From the IMG/VR virus record IMGVR_UViG_3300021079_000015, positions 1 through 47,780 of that record: DNA of 47,780 nucleotides, one strand, 5' to 3'. Made by a program: the position numbers and the translations under genes. The notes below the pieces were generated by a model. That model searched no databases. It saw only the letters and a list, made by a program, of their open reading frames with translations, and was not told the origin of the DNA. Shown one piece after another: positions 31,601-39,171 of this stretch. Numbering within the stretch: position 1 is the stretch's first letter; each line of letters starts with the position of its first letter. Source of the DNA: a virus.

Positions 31601-34600
31601 TTTTCGCTGCTAACCCGGGAGGCAATCCAGTTGATTCCTTGCTGCAATGGTGACTCTGGGTCACCAAAGAACCTGCCAGCGTGCGCCTCTGCAAGGGTCT
31701 CTTCCCGCATCAATTGAACAATCTTGTTCTTGTCAAAATCGTTGGCAACTTCATCCCAAACTCCAGCGGCTTCAGCGTAAGCCTGAACTTGTTCTGTTGT
31801 CTTTCCTTCCAAGTATTTTGTGAAAAATTTGCCGAACAGATCATCCCGAGACATTCCGGGTTCAGCAGGAGTGATCTGTTGCACATTGCCATTTTCATCA
31901 ACAGCCTCTGTGCCGAACATTTTGTTGAACAAAGGTGCAATCCGCTTGCGGTAATCGTCTTTGCCAAACAAGCCGTGCCCAGCAACTTCGTGAGCGAGGA
32001 CGTTTGAGATAGCTTCCCCGGAAAGCTCCGCCTTTTTTAAAGCGTTTTCAACATTCACAAACACCGTATCTTTGGCAGGGTCCATCGTAAACCCGTCCTT
32101 GGCGGTGCCTCTCCCAATCATAATGCCGTTAGCGGTTGGGTTCTTTTTCAACGCCTGCTCAACCGTCATTGGTGCTCCAACACCGTTGAAATTAGGGTTT
32201 GCCGCAATCATCTTGTCAATAATTTGGCTCGATGTAAGCAACTCAATGTTCATGTTGCTGTTAGGAGTCAATACCCCGTTTATCAGGTTTGACACTTTCC
32301 CTAATGACAATTTAATACCGTCCTCGAACGCTTGCCGGGCTTCTGGGGGCGCAACTAAGTTCTCCCGATGAAGCTGATGAGCAAACTCGTAAGCTGCTTT
32401 AGCCTTAGCCGTTTCAGGAGTGTTTGCTCCTCTTGCCATTTCGGCAAAATACGCTTTTTGAGTTCGATCAAGACGTTTTTCAGACTGCTGAATAACCTTA
32501 TCCCAATTCAAATTAGTGACGGTTTCTCGCGTCTCAGGACTAAACCCCAGCATCACCCTTTGAGCCTGTCGCATCTCTGCGTCCCGGTCCATTTTTATCC
32601 GCACTGGATCGTTCCCGAGCAATCCTCCGAGAACTTGCCCGTGAATAAATCCATAAGTCGCAAACTCGGCCCACATATTTGCAAGCTCTTGAGCGTCCTT
32701 ATCTTCAAGCACCCCCATCGCAACCATCATTGGCAGCATTGAGACGTTGTGTTGCACGAACACGTTTGCGTTCTTTTCGATAAAATCCAGAGCTTTTCCG
32801 CCGCCTGCTTTCTGAGACCATTTTAGGAATCTCTGCACTTCAGGAGATGCTGATTCCATCTTCCCTAAAGCCTCAAATCTGCCCATCTCAGCACCCGACA
32901 TCCGCCCGGCTTTGAGTAATTGCTGCCCGAGTCGAGGAGCAGCTAGAAGTGCTTTGCCTCCGAGTTGGATGCCCGCACCAGCCCCTGCTCCCTCAAGAGC
33001 ACCTATCAGCGGGTCATCAGAAGCCAACGCCCCAGCACCTGCGCCAATCAGCGTTGACGCAGCGTATTTCGCCGATTTCGGAATATTCTCAAAAGCTGCC
33101 TTAGACCGATCAATAGTGTCTGCAATGTTGCCGAGAGGTTTTTCAAGCAACCCGGGCTGTTCGCTAATTTTTGCTGTTGCTGCGCGTTGAGCCTGCAATG
33201 CCGCACTGTCGGCAGCGTACATTGCGTTTTTGGCTTCCTGAGTCATTCCCGCCGCCCTTAATCCTCGGCCTATTCTACTACCCAACATTCCAAAATCTCG
33301 AACAACCGCTCCGCCCAGACCGAACACATTCAAAGGAGTTGTCATTGCAACTGCCCCGACCTGCTCGGGGTCTTCCTTCAGCCTGTTTGCCTCAGTAATC
33401 ATCGCCTGCACCCCAGCATTTGCGGCTTCTGATGCCTGTGCTCTGCGATTAGCTCTTGCAGCTTCAATGTCTCCACCAAAGCCCGGAGCTGCGTCCTCCG
33501 CCGGGGGCATTAGCTTTTCAACAACATCAATCCAGTATTTCCTGATAGCAGGATCTTGCCAAAGCTCATCAACGGTTCGAGAGAGCACAGCAGGATTCTT
33601 TTCCTTCTGCATGTGCTCGATGTGCTTTGCATTTAGCCGAGTCGCAAAGTTCCTTCTGGCTTCCGCCATTGCAGGAGCAACAGCAGCTTCGCGCCTTGCA
33701 TTCTCTTCTTCAATGGAAACCGCAGGCGTGACTGAAGGATCGCCTAGATTTGCAGTCGCCCCAGCAAAGCCAACTCTGGCCTTGTCCCAGAGCATAGCCT
33801 TGCCTTCTGAGAAGTTCTTTGTGGCGTTCAGAAGATCTTCTCTAGCCATCAGCAAGGCATCCGCAGGCACACGAGCTGCTCGAATTGCCTTGTCGCGAGG
33901 AGACAACTCAGCTTCCTGAATCTGCTGCGCAGTCATCCCTTTCTTTTGCTCGTCAGTAAGCGTTGCGCCCTTCCCGAATGCTTCTGGGCTCCCAGCGTAC
34001 ACCGCTCCAGTTAGAGCATCCTTTGCGAGCCTTCCAGCACCACCAACAAGCGGTGGCAATGACTCCAGCATTCCCATCCCGGCTTTGGCTACGCCTTTAA
34101 CCGTATCAAAAACACCCGTTGACTCGTTCCATTCGTGCAAAAACAACGATTCGGTCTGTAACGGGTTTTGAGAAATGTTGTACCAAGGAACTTTCTCTTT
34201 TATTTCTTTAAGATCGCGAGGGTCGGTGATGTCCTTAAATACGCTCTCAATGATTCCCTTTCGAGTATCGGGATCAGTCACCCCTGCATACTTGTCAAAT
34301 CTACTTTCTGCACCGATTGAAACTGGAGAAAACTGACCAGAGCCTAGCGCCCCGCTGCCAACAAGCGGAGCCTGTTGAGGAGCCATAAATTGACCACCTC
34401 CAGACAACGTGTTGCCAGTAGATCCTAACAATGGTTGAGACGGCTCGGATGGCGTTTGGTTTTTAAATGCAGCCGAAAGCACTTGCTGCTTCAAACTGTC
34501 ATCCTTGCTCTCATCTGACGCTGGCAACTCACTTTGACTGGGTTCGCTTTGCTTTGGTGCTTCTCCTCTAAATGCAGCAGCAAGCACCTTTTCTTCCAAA

Positions 34601-34620
34601 CTATCCTTAGAGTCAGCCAT
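25525..34620 (-). CDS. Giant polyvalent ejection-type protein with metallopeptidase and ADP-ribosyltransferase domains
   Basis: A single 3031-residue protein, of the size seen for proteins injected with phage DNA. A hydrophobic Gly/Ala segment (ASTLIGAGAGALASDDPLIG) lies in the first quarter. HEVAGH at residues 877-882 is a zincin-like site common in polyvalent proteins. EELQSDLHQ (1757-1765) and GMKGFYD (1932-1938) mark two modules shared by large phage polyvalent proteins. From 2025, FYHGTP (His2027), GGFSFTTDKRAAEVYA and the closing DPASIKS match ART-PolyVal ADP-ribosyltransferases. The C-terminal 600 residues contain FDPVTIDLWMRRTWGR and VQAILWYPEKDLW, also typical. RFMP/RFLP occurs five times between domains. 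Likely roles are virion ejection plus modification of host proteins. Confidence 0.85.
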   Translation of the reverse strand: MADSKDSLEEKVLAAAFRGEAPKQSEPSQSELPASDESKDDSLKQQVLSAAFKNQTPSEPSQPLLGSTGNTLSGGGQFMAPQQAPLVGSGALGSGQFSPVSIGAESRFDKYAGVTDPDTRKGIIESVFKDITDPRDLKEIKEKVPWYNISQNPLQTESLFLHEWNESTGVFDTVKGVAKAGMGMLESLPPLVGGAGRLAKDALTGAVYAGSPEAFGKGATLTDEQKKGMTAQQIQEAELSPRDKAIRAARVPADALLMAREDLLNATKNFSEGKAMLWDKARVGFAGATANLGDPSVTPAVSIEEENARREAAVAPAMAEARRNFATRLNAKHIEHMQKEKNPAVLSRTVDELWQDPAIRKYWIDVVEKLMPPAEDAAPGFGGDIEAARANRRAQASEAANAGVQAMITEANRLKEDPEQVGAVAMTTPLNVFGLGGAVVRDFGMLGSRIGRGLRAAGMTQEAKNAMYAADSAALQAQRAATAKISEQPGLLEKPLGNIADTIDRSKAAFENIPKSAKYAASTLIGAGAGALASDDPLIGALEGAGAGAGIQLGGKALLAAPRLGQQLLKAGRMSGAEMGRFEALGKMESASPEVQRFLKWSQKAGGGKALDFIEKNANVFVQHNVSMLPMMVAMGVLEDKDAQELANMWAEFATYGFIHGQVLGGLLGNDPVRIKMDRDAEMRQAQRVMLGFSPETRETVTNLNWDKVIQQSEKRLDRTQKAYFAEMARGANTPETAKAKAAYEFAHQLHRENLVAPPEARQAFEDGIKLSLGKVSNLINGVLTPNSNMNIELLTSSQIIDKMIAANPNFNGVGAPMTVEQALKKNPTANGIMIGRGTAKDGFTMDPAKDTVFVNVENALKKAELSGEAISNVLAHEVAGHGLFGKDDYRKRIAPLFNKMFGTEAVDENGNVQQITPAEPGMSRDDLFGKFFTKYLEGKTTEQVQAYAEAAGVWDEVANDFDKNKIVQLMREETLAEAHAGRFFGDPESPLQQGINWIASRVSSENVKSALNHLYAIAGPTVYKQWTSGTVGVTYSPEVMRAIRNVEREMKKYDGDFTDAEPGEAVAAPITRKDVIKSPEMLNKYFKDTGKFETTPVAVVTDADGKVVQTVDLKDNDAPEGSWVYHQDDATGNVVPNKEKGYGELHPELIQIQVPVGGRITVERKIAYDESTGKPKERKNKETAEFIKNRNQVLRDAIDNAGDPSEIGRFKAIPSKGEGEEEGEMRYTGKMTNEQREAIAALPESIVAASTKDLLFQYDDLLTRDDGTVLDIDYAARLNAKGNYEAFVSRVRQIVPLRLHLSKDGHFYVKAWDLSALRKKVQLYKNYAPGVFEPWGGDVDAFWKEFRTKLLPKLSEKPDIEKIRADIAEGVDPSTFQGPAKEQFDQKVAEAYAKKLNEPAWTALEGDPETQRLKRTIYAKMIGDPNPNVPDVESIPDIPKNKLSRAERKIDKKSPLAQIIKSYRLDAHTKAEENAATHLKYPIPYKARFMPEQEVAPQEEQRPAFGGGILKGLQAVSAKYDPKGTGEVKATVQPAEAQVRFMPEREEDPTMVAPGFYSKAGRVLLDKMPNRASAEQIKGILDPQKGSGVKPDEMKSSGINQFIDATQAEKGYVTKDDIRKWLKEDYAAKFETQTMRPARPVSEDYAFYSLNDGWGNNGKFKTIEEAIQAAETRFGLTRREAEVFVWDTNEINSAYDSAYTPEETKYSSYTLSGGTNYEETVLRMPGVDYRSSHFNDVPNYVAHMRTQDFGNGRLIEELQSDLHQAARKRGYKNEQLRDYNRVREIEAKGQAATPEERKEWTALMNAGAMRQDGVADAPFRKDWPIQLFKHALQKAVADGKEWIGWTGGEAQADRYSLAQAIDALLVRREEDGWHIEGRDQGVAVFQKGITTESELEATIGKELAKKIVENQKEAGDREIYEGVDLKLGGEGMKGFYDTMLPKEIGKYVKQWGAKVEPSSIGNDGIWKINITPEMRSSVEGGQARFLPAQMDAEHAAAHEAGNEEKARELVRKTAEVAGYSTEKFYHGTPTGGFNEFDPERKGTMGGHSRGGFSFTTDKRAAEVYAKGFSGETVALTNAVSTINRVFRKYDNSPEALKIIGEHEYGDTEIDMAPEYGAEHFDDSPEEIHDWFLAQAAYYKDKLPELTTAYIDAAKKLKSDSAKPEIKSVYLRLPDGVQEIESSRESLAKDVWGLDVRDKPHKAFIVNLDDGNRIAYVSDPASIKSADPFTYDNAGKLIPLSKRFNPASADIRFMPSVAVVPERFTGTGKEEERRGRYVEPPKAFGKFNISQYEKGGKFFDAEAGEDLTNKTYENASIAVVNGKPSLVANNEAETTGTGPLFRTNLFKQKAGWKWVSEDAPDTSTIVSVEGQGKHLYALQADFQNGVKMARYADKASEPRLRPTGRGELQIGEQIGTIDIRGKQHPVYDKLTIGGASATPTEGALSGVPKPFEGAQVRFLPDRDEEIRQRMPMSAVDVLHGDSLVLPKPEGKRTNADIAIQLADVAERYHGQKITSSNITPKIENELVANGADEAEAALKASGKNAANWYSTAIQAALKVAGIIHKVLTDITTAKANQFFAKESDPLEAANFALRLPLAITSQNMTVPLNARFAEEQFNIFQQTGKFDPSKEYGGKAKSISANLNLANEMIDRLGGILKLQKFVKQEFTVRELEAAASNALGRKISISGRKDDIVNGAAIFGPKIGQGFLQNLMGKFDPVTIDLWMRRTWGRWTGDVVGDGVTGVRLGRMIKAFRDHGKQLPDSIKRLKTVVRSTGLTEKGNPTKPELTISENVEDRLENDLDFRQEVERFAKESDAEFQRHYALMSAPMSESLAAEVRAAMPANPKAPTQAELDGLDKVYRKVIKEQGKITETLNEEFSNLTNDQKKALNQENPSKPIKKDDWIKIRHIQQKRTEKLKNPEKNLLKPEWAKAAKVIVSELNPIDIPSDQDRMVISRVVNKIRQALEQRGYTVTNADVQAILWYPEKDLWAKLSGKKESNLKQSYDDEFIKIAEQRGLGEQARAVAREIRGY

Positions 34621-34628
34621 AAAAGTTG

Positions 34629-36698
34629 CTATTCAGGAGTGCCATAATAATGACCACCCGTAGGATTTATTTCCCGAAGTGTATCACGAGGTCCAAAGTA
34701 CGAAGAATGAAATCCGGGAATCTCAAAGAATTCTTTGTCTCCGTAAACTTTTTTCTTAAAATGTTTTAAGTCGTTAGCGTTAGGAGGTATTCCTTTGTTT
34801 GCTTTAAGAGCAATGTAATCGCTTACAATTGGCTCCAACTTTAAAAACCTTTTTTGTTTATCCAAAGGCATTTCTTTTTTAAATGACTTATTAACCTCGT
34901 CAATATATTCTCCTTTTAGCTTTTGATACTCAGATTCCGCATTGTCTAGATTTTTTTCTCCTAACTGTTCCCTTAATTGTTCTGTAGTTTTAAGCAATGG
35001 ATAAGGAACAGGCATTTTGTATGGCTTAATATCTGGATGCTCATCCTTTAACATGTTTCCAATATTGGAAAGTTTGGCGTTGGTTTGATCCGCAGAGTTG
35101 TTGTATGTGTCAACCATCAGATTGAGAATTGTGTTAACATCACGATCATCAAGTGTGGCACCACTATACCAATGCTGGAACTTTTTTGAAATGCTTTGAA
35201 ATTGAGCTAAACCAGCAAATGCGCTTTTAGCCTCGTGAAACTGAGCTTCTGTAGGTGCTTTGCCAGAAGCAAATTGAGCAAACAGATCCATCATTTCCTG
35301 ATGTATAAAAGGCAAAGATTCTGCTGTTGGATCTTCTTTTGCAGCGTAGTGATTTTTTACGGCAACCAACATGCGTTCCATCGCGTCTTTGCGCAGATCC
35401 ATCAATTTGGACTTTGGGTGATTATTGAAGGCAGTCGCCATTGCTGTTATTTTTGCATCTTTGGCGTTGTTCAGTCTTTCACGCTTTATTTCTTGATTTG
35501 CAGCTTCAGATCGACGTTTGTCGGCAACATCTTTGTATTCAACATGCCAATACGGGACATTTTTGCTGGGCTCTTTAACCTCAGCTTGAACTGCCGCAAA
35601 TGGATACTTTTCATTGAACCGAACAGCCTGAACATTTGCCATATTAGGCTTGTCTCCAAAGCGATATCTAAAATCTTTTGGGTTTACACTTTGAATTGAT
35701 GGAATGTCGCTCAATGCGGGCTTTGGACTCCCATCTTTATTAACGGTTCCAACGTCTAAGGACGGAGCTTCAACATTAATGAGAGCTGGAGGATTCTTTG
35801 CAGCTTCTTTCACCGCATCCTCTTGAGATGTATCTTTTTCTCCTTTATCTGTCCCGAGTGTCAATGGGTTCGATTGCGTTGAATCTTGTTTTGCTTTTGG
35901 CTCTTCTTTTTTTGCAGACGGGATTCCACCGAGTTGCCCGACGCTTTTGAGAAATTGATCTTTTTGTGCTTTCTCAGCCGCTTGCTCGTCAGGCGTCATC
36001 TCTTCAGGCTTTGCGACAGCTACAGGAGCCACCATAGGGGCAGCCACAGGGGCAGCGGGTGCAACCCCGGATATTTTTACAGGAGCGGCTGAAAGCGACA
36101 TTGTGTCTCCGTCAGACCCAACTCTATTTAGCGTAACTATAGGATCGGAAGTTGTGTCCCCAGCCAGCTTGATTTTAGGTGCGCTAGACTTTACTGGAAG
36201 CGCCAATGCCAGCGCATTAGAGCTTCCCTGCGATGATTGCGGCGCAGGTGGCGTATATTTAGCAGAGATGGGAGATTCGACAGCCGAGGAGGCCTCGCTA
36301 TCTTTTCCGTCTCCCACTTCCATTGGGTCTTCTTCGTCGAAAAGTTGCTTTAGTTTTCCAGATGAAACAGCATCAATCCGGCTCTGAGTAGACTTTTCTA
36401 ATGCTTTGTTGTGCCGAATTTGCTCTGCAAGTTTGTCTGTTTCAAACTTACTCTTTGCTTCCTCTTTTTTGTCTGCCTTCTTTTCCTCATACCGGGCCTT
36501 GATCCCGGCCCCAATATTCTCCATCGCCTTTGCAATGCCTTGAGCAACGTAGGGCTTCGTCTCAGGCACCTGCCAAGGTGCCATTCCTTGAATCTGAATC
36601 GGATTCGCACCTAGTTGAATAGGCCGCAGATTTGCTAGAGCATCCTGTTCAACAGGTGCCGCAGCGTAAGGCAGTGCAATACCCGTCTCAAATCCCAT
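34629..36698 (-). CDS. Large low-complexity internal virion protein candidate
   Basis: A 689-residue protein starting MGFETGIALPYAAAPVEQDA. A Lys/Glu coiled coil follows (ARYEEKKADKKEEAKSKFET), then a long Pro/Ala/Ser-rich disordered region (about residues 100-320) and a helical C-terminal half (AKITAMATAFNNHPKSKLMD, EYQKLKGEYIDEVNKSFKKE). It sits between the Ala/Gln-rich proteins and the giant protein, as expected for a core or ejection protein. The start follows GGAGG with good spacing. No recognisable family. Confidence 0.65.
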   Translation of the reverse strand: MGFETGIALPYAAAPVEQDALANLRPIQLGANPIQIQGMAPWQVPETKPYVAQGIAKAMENIGAGIKARYEEKKADKKEEAKSKFETDKLAEQIRHNKALEKSTQSRIDAVSSGKLKQLFDEEDPMEVGDGKDSEASSAVESPISAKYTPPAPQSSQGSSNALALALPVKSSAPKIKLAGDTTSDPIVTLNRVGSDGDTMSLSAAPVKISGVAPAAPVAAPMVAPVAVAKPEEMTPDEQAAEKAQKDQFLKSVGQLGGIPSAKKEEPKAKQDSTQSNPLTLGTDKGEKDTSQEDAVKEAAKNPPALINVEAPSLDVGTVNKDGSPKPALSDIPSIQSVNPKDFRYRFGDKPNMANVQAVRFNEKYPFAAVQAEVKEPSKNVPYWHVEYKDVADKRRSEAANQEIKRERLNNAKDAKITAMATAFNNHPKSKLMDLRKDAMERMLVAVKNHYAAKEDPTAESLPFIHQEMMDLFAQFASGKAPTEAQFHEAKSAFAGLAQFQSISKKFQHWYSGATLDDRDVNTILNLMVDTYNNSADQTNAKLSNIGNMLKDEHPDIKPYKMPVPYPLLKTTEQLREQLGEKNLDNAESEYQKLKGEYIDEVNKSFKKEMPLDKQKRFLKLEPIVSDYIALKANKGIPPNANDLKHFKKKVYGDKEFFEIPGFHSSYFGPRDTLREINPTGGHYYGTPE

Positions 36699-36699
36699 A

Positions 36700-37230
36700 T
36701 TAAGAGCCTCCGAACTTTAGTCCTGATGTGTCTGGCAGAGTAAACGAGCTTGTCGGTTTTGCGGCAGTGCCTCCCATTGCTCCACCGCCGCCCCCGGCAA
36801 CTGTCATGCTAGGAATTACCATCGCACCCTTGCCCTGCGGCCCCGAGGCAGCGGCAACCCCTGCACCCATCTGCGATGCTCCAGCTCCAGCGGCAGCGGA
36901 CTTTGCGCTTGCAACATTAGCGGCGTCCAAAGCCTGCTGGTAAGCCGTCTGCTGTCCGAGCGCCTGCTGAGCCCCCGTATTAGCCTGATTCATCGCCTGT
37001 TGAGCACTGGTGTCTTGCGCCTGAATTGCAGCGTTTCGTTGAGCCGTTGATGTAGCTTGCTGCGCGTCGGTTATTTGCTTCTTTTGCAAGTCAATCTGCT
37101 GTTGCAAAAGCTTTGAATTGTCCGTTGCAGCAGGAGCAGCAGCAGGAGCACTAGGCTGCGGAGATAATGCGCCAATAACTGCCTCTGTTGGAGCCATTAA
37201 CACATGCAATGCTTTAGAAAAAAAATTCAT
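36700..37230 (-). CDS. Ala/Gln-rich virion-module protein, paralogue of the next gene upstream
   Basis: A 176-residue protein starting MNFFSKALHVLMAPTEAVIG. It has a Pro/Ala linker, a Gln/Ala coiled coil (DLQKKQITDAQQATSTAQRN, QDTSAQQAMNQANTGAQQAL), a Gly/Ala-rich region and a conserved end, SSFTLPDTSGLKFGGS. The coiled coil and C-terminus match the neighbouring frame-disrupted gene, so the two are tandem paralogues. AGGAGG lies at good spacing before the ATG. Probably a structural or scaffold-type protein; no family recognised. Confidence 0.65.
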   Translation of the reverse strand: MNFFSKALHVLMAPTEAVIGALSPQPSAPAAAPAATDNSKLLQQQIDLQKKQITDAQQATSTAQRNAAIQAQDTSAQQAMNQANTGAQQALGQQTAYQQALDAANVASAKSAAAGAGASQMGAGVAAASGPQGKGAMVIPSMTVAGGGGGAMGGTAAKPTSSFTLPDTSGLKFGGS

Positions 37231-37232
37231 AA

Positions 37233-37726
37233 TTAATACCCTCCTAAATTAAGCCCCGCCGTACTGGGTAGTGAAAATGAACTGAGCGGAGCTGTTTTCA
37301 TTCCGCTGTAAACCGGGGCACCCGTTGGCCGATACATCCCAGCAAGGTTTGCCTGCGTCTGCGGCAGGTTTGCAGCGTTTGCTCCGAGCGCAGCCAGTTT
37401 TGCTTGCGAAGAGTCTGCCAAATTAATACCGCCGCCTGTCTGCTGCTGGCCTGCCGCCGCCGCCTGTTGCTTCGCCTGCTCGGTCGCCATATAGTCCATC
37501 GCTTGCTGATAGGCTTCCTGCCTCCCGAGAGCTTGCTGCGCATTAAACCCGGCTTGCGTTGCCTGCTGCGCTGCTGAGGTGTCCTGAGCGGCAGTTAAAG
37601 CTGATCGTTGAGCTTCTTGCCAGCCTTCTGCTGAGCTGCCATTTGCTCTCCCTGAAGCTTCATTTCCTCAAACAGAGGAGTGTAATCAACAGGAGGCGGT
37701 GCCGGAGGAGGTGATGAGCTGCCCAT
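37233..37726 (-). CDS. Paralogue of the adjacent gene, split by a -1 frameshift
   Basis: The frame opens at ATG 37726 (MGSSSPPPAPPPVDYTPLFE) and runs 43 codons to a TAA at 37595-37597. In the -1 register, without any start codon, the protein continues WQEAQRSALTAAQDTSAAQQ, then FNAQQALGRQEAYQQAMDYM and onward to SSFSLPSTAGLNLGGY at 37233. That second part aligns with the downstream paralogue (AQRNAAIQAQDTSA, AQQALGQQTAYQQALD, SSFTLPDTSGL). The shift lies between about 37600 and 37665. I saw no canonical slippery heptamer, so it may be a sequence error, a recent mutation or an unusual recoding site. The 88-residue frame from ATG 37499 could also be made alone. Confidence 0.55.
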
Positions 37727-37738
37727 AACTATTTGATG

Positions 37739-38071
37739 CTAGGAAACTTGACGCGATCCAATGTCATAAACTGGACTTCCGTTTGAGTCTAAAGAGTAGG
37801 GATAGCCGTATTCATCCACCATCTGCTGCCCGTCGTCAGGCTTTTTCCCTTTTTTGCCTTTCATGCCTGAGCCAATGCCAACTCCACTTTGAACTCCTCT
37901 TTCAAGCCCCTGCGCAATTTGTTCAGGATGAGACGATTCTACGTTCCAAGGGTCCATCTTGTTGAACGCTATCCCTTGCGCCGGAGCCTGCTGCCGCTGC
38001 CCCATAGTTGCCATTGGGTCGGGCGTTGCCTGCCCCGTTGCCTGCGCGTAATCGGTTTGTGATCCTCCCAT
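37739..38071 (-). CDS. Small Gly/Gln-rich virion-module protein
   Basis: A 110-residue protein starting MGGSQTDYAQATGQATPDPM. The ATGGGAGGA start and the MGG-x-T/D-DY opening resemble that of the CFI-box protein at 41323. It has a Lys/Gly stretch (GSGMKGKKGKKPDDGQ) and a tyrosine-rich end, DEYGYPYSLDSNGSPVYDIG. It is the first gene after the TfuA gene, so a substrate role is possible but unsupported. The longer frame from 38104 adds 11 residues without support. Confidence 0.6.
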   Translation of the reverse strand: MGGSQTDYAQATGQATPDPMATMGQRQQAPAQGIAFNKMDPWNVESSHPEQIAQGLERGVQSGVGIGSGMKGKKGKKPDDGQQMVDEYGYPYSLDSNGSPVYDIGSRQVS

Positions 38072-38160
38072 AATAATATTGGTACTCGTTAATGACAGGC
38101 ACAAACTGTGGCCTTTAGGTGCTGATTAAACCAATTTTTTACCTTTTGTACAAATGCTTT

Positions 38161-39171
38161 TTAACTTGAAGCCTTGTTTAAGGTTTGAAACTGAAGAGCC
38201 AATGGAACAATTTCAGATCCACAAGAGACTGAATTGAACCAATCCAGAGTGTTTTGGCGAATTGCCTTCCGAATTGCAAACCTGTTCCATTCAAGGTCTG
38301 GAACTCTGTTTTCCGTCATCCAAACAGAAGCTTTTTCAGAGTCAAATATACCAATAGACTTCCACATTTTGGCAGATTGCTCAAATATCTGCTCTTCACT
38401 AGCAACAACCCCGGCCTGCATCGCCAATTCGGTTAGCATCCAGAAGTCGAACGATTCGTCTTTCAAAAAGGCTAATTCCCACTTGCGCTTGCCAGAGTAA
38501 AATGTGTCGTTTTTTAAGAGTGAAACCAACAGTGAATTTAACGAGTTTTTTGCTTTTTCCTTTTCCAACACAGGCAAGTCTGACGCCATCATTTTTGCAA
38601 GCGCCTCTTCAGCATCCAGCCTCTTTTGGTCAATGTAGCAGGCTCGAATCAATTCGTGTTCTCGAATCAGCGCCCGGATCGCAGACCAGTTCCTGTTTGG
38701 ATAGTAAATCGCAGCGCACTCTGAGATGACCTTTTCGGCACTGGCAATTGCCCCTTTTGCCTCAAGAGCCAGACACGTCGCCCTAATGTTGACCAACGGA
38801 ACCGAGCAGGGCTCAAAACTACTACTTGCGTCGAGGTGCGTTAAGGCAACGTCGGCGTCGTCTGTGCAGGTTCCGTTTTTGTACCATTCGGCGATCTTGC
38901 CGTAGACCTCCATCCCGTATCGCTCGCACTCGACGCCTCGGAGGGCGCCTAACGACGCTGCGCCGATAACCCGAACCCCGGCTTCAATGGCAAAGAGAAC
39001 CTCTTTGTGCCAAGGCGCCAGATGCTGCGTGAACAGTCCGTCCACAAGCAGGATGCTTTTCACTCCATCTAAAACAGCGGTAGCAATGTCTCCTTGCTGG
39101 GCCGGGGGATAGATCTCAACTCCTTCAGGGAATTGCATTCCAACCCCGGTCGGTCCAATGAATACCCTCAT
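38161..39171 (-). CDS. tfuA: TfuA-like partner of YcaO
   Basis: A 336-residue protein with the complete TfuA core in its first 130 residues: RVFIGPTGVGM, EIYPPAQQGDIATAVLDG, SILLVDGLFTQ, PWHKEVLFAIEAGVRVIGAA, SLGALRGVECERYGMEVYG and CTDDADVALTHLDA. TfuA partners YcaO enzymes that make thioamides in peptide backbones (as in methyl-coenzyme M reductase and thioviridamide-type peptides) and is thought to help deliver sulfur. The C-terminal 200 residues are helical. The ATG at 39171 overlaps the YcaO stop (ATGA), so the two are coupled. After its stop comes an 89-base gap. Confidence 0.9.
   Translation of the reverse strand: MRVFIGPTGVGMQFPEGVEIYPPAQQGDIATAVLDGVKSILLVDGLFTQHLAPWHKEVLFAIEAGVRVIGAASLGALRGVECERYGMEVYGKIAEWYKNGTCTDDADVALTHLDASSSFEPCSVPLVNIRATCLALEAKGAIASAEKVISECAAIYYPNRNWSAIRALIREHELIRACYIDQKRLDAEEALAKMMASDLPVLEKEKAKNSLNSLLVSLLKNDTFYSGKRKWELAFLKDESFDFWMLTELAMQAGVVASEEQIFEQSAKMWKSIGIFDSEKASVWMTENRVPDLEWNRFAIRKAIRQNTLDWFNSVSCGSEIVPLALQFQTLNKASS

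Noticed and set aside
38072-38160. Promoter TTGTAC-17-TTTAAT in the gap after tfuA
   Set aside because: The -35 match is only 3/6 and the region is A/T-rich, so such a match is easily expected by chance.
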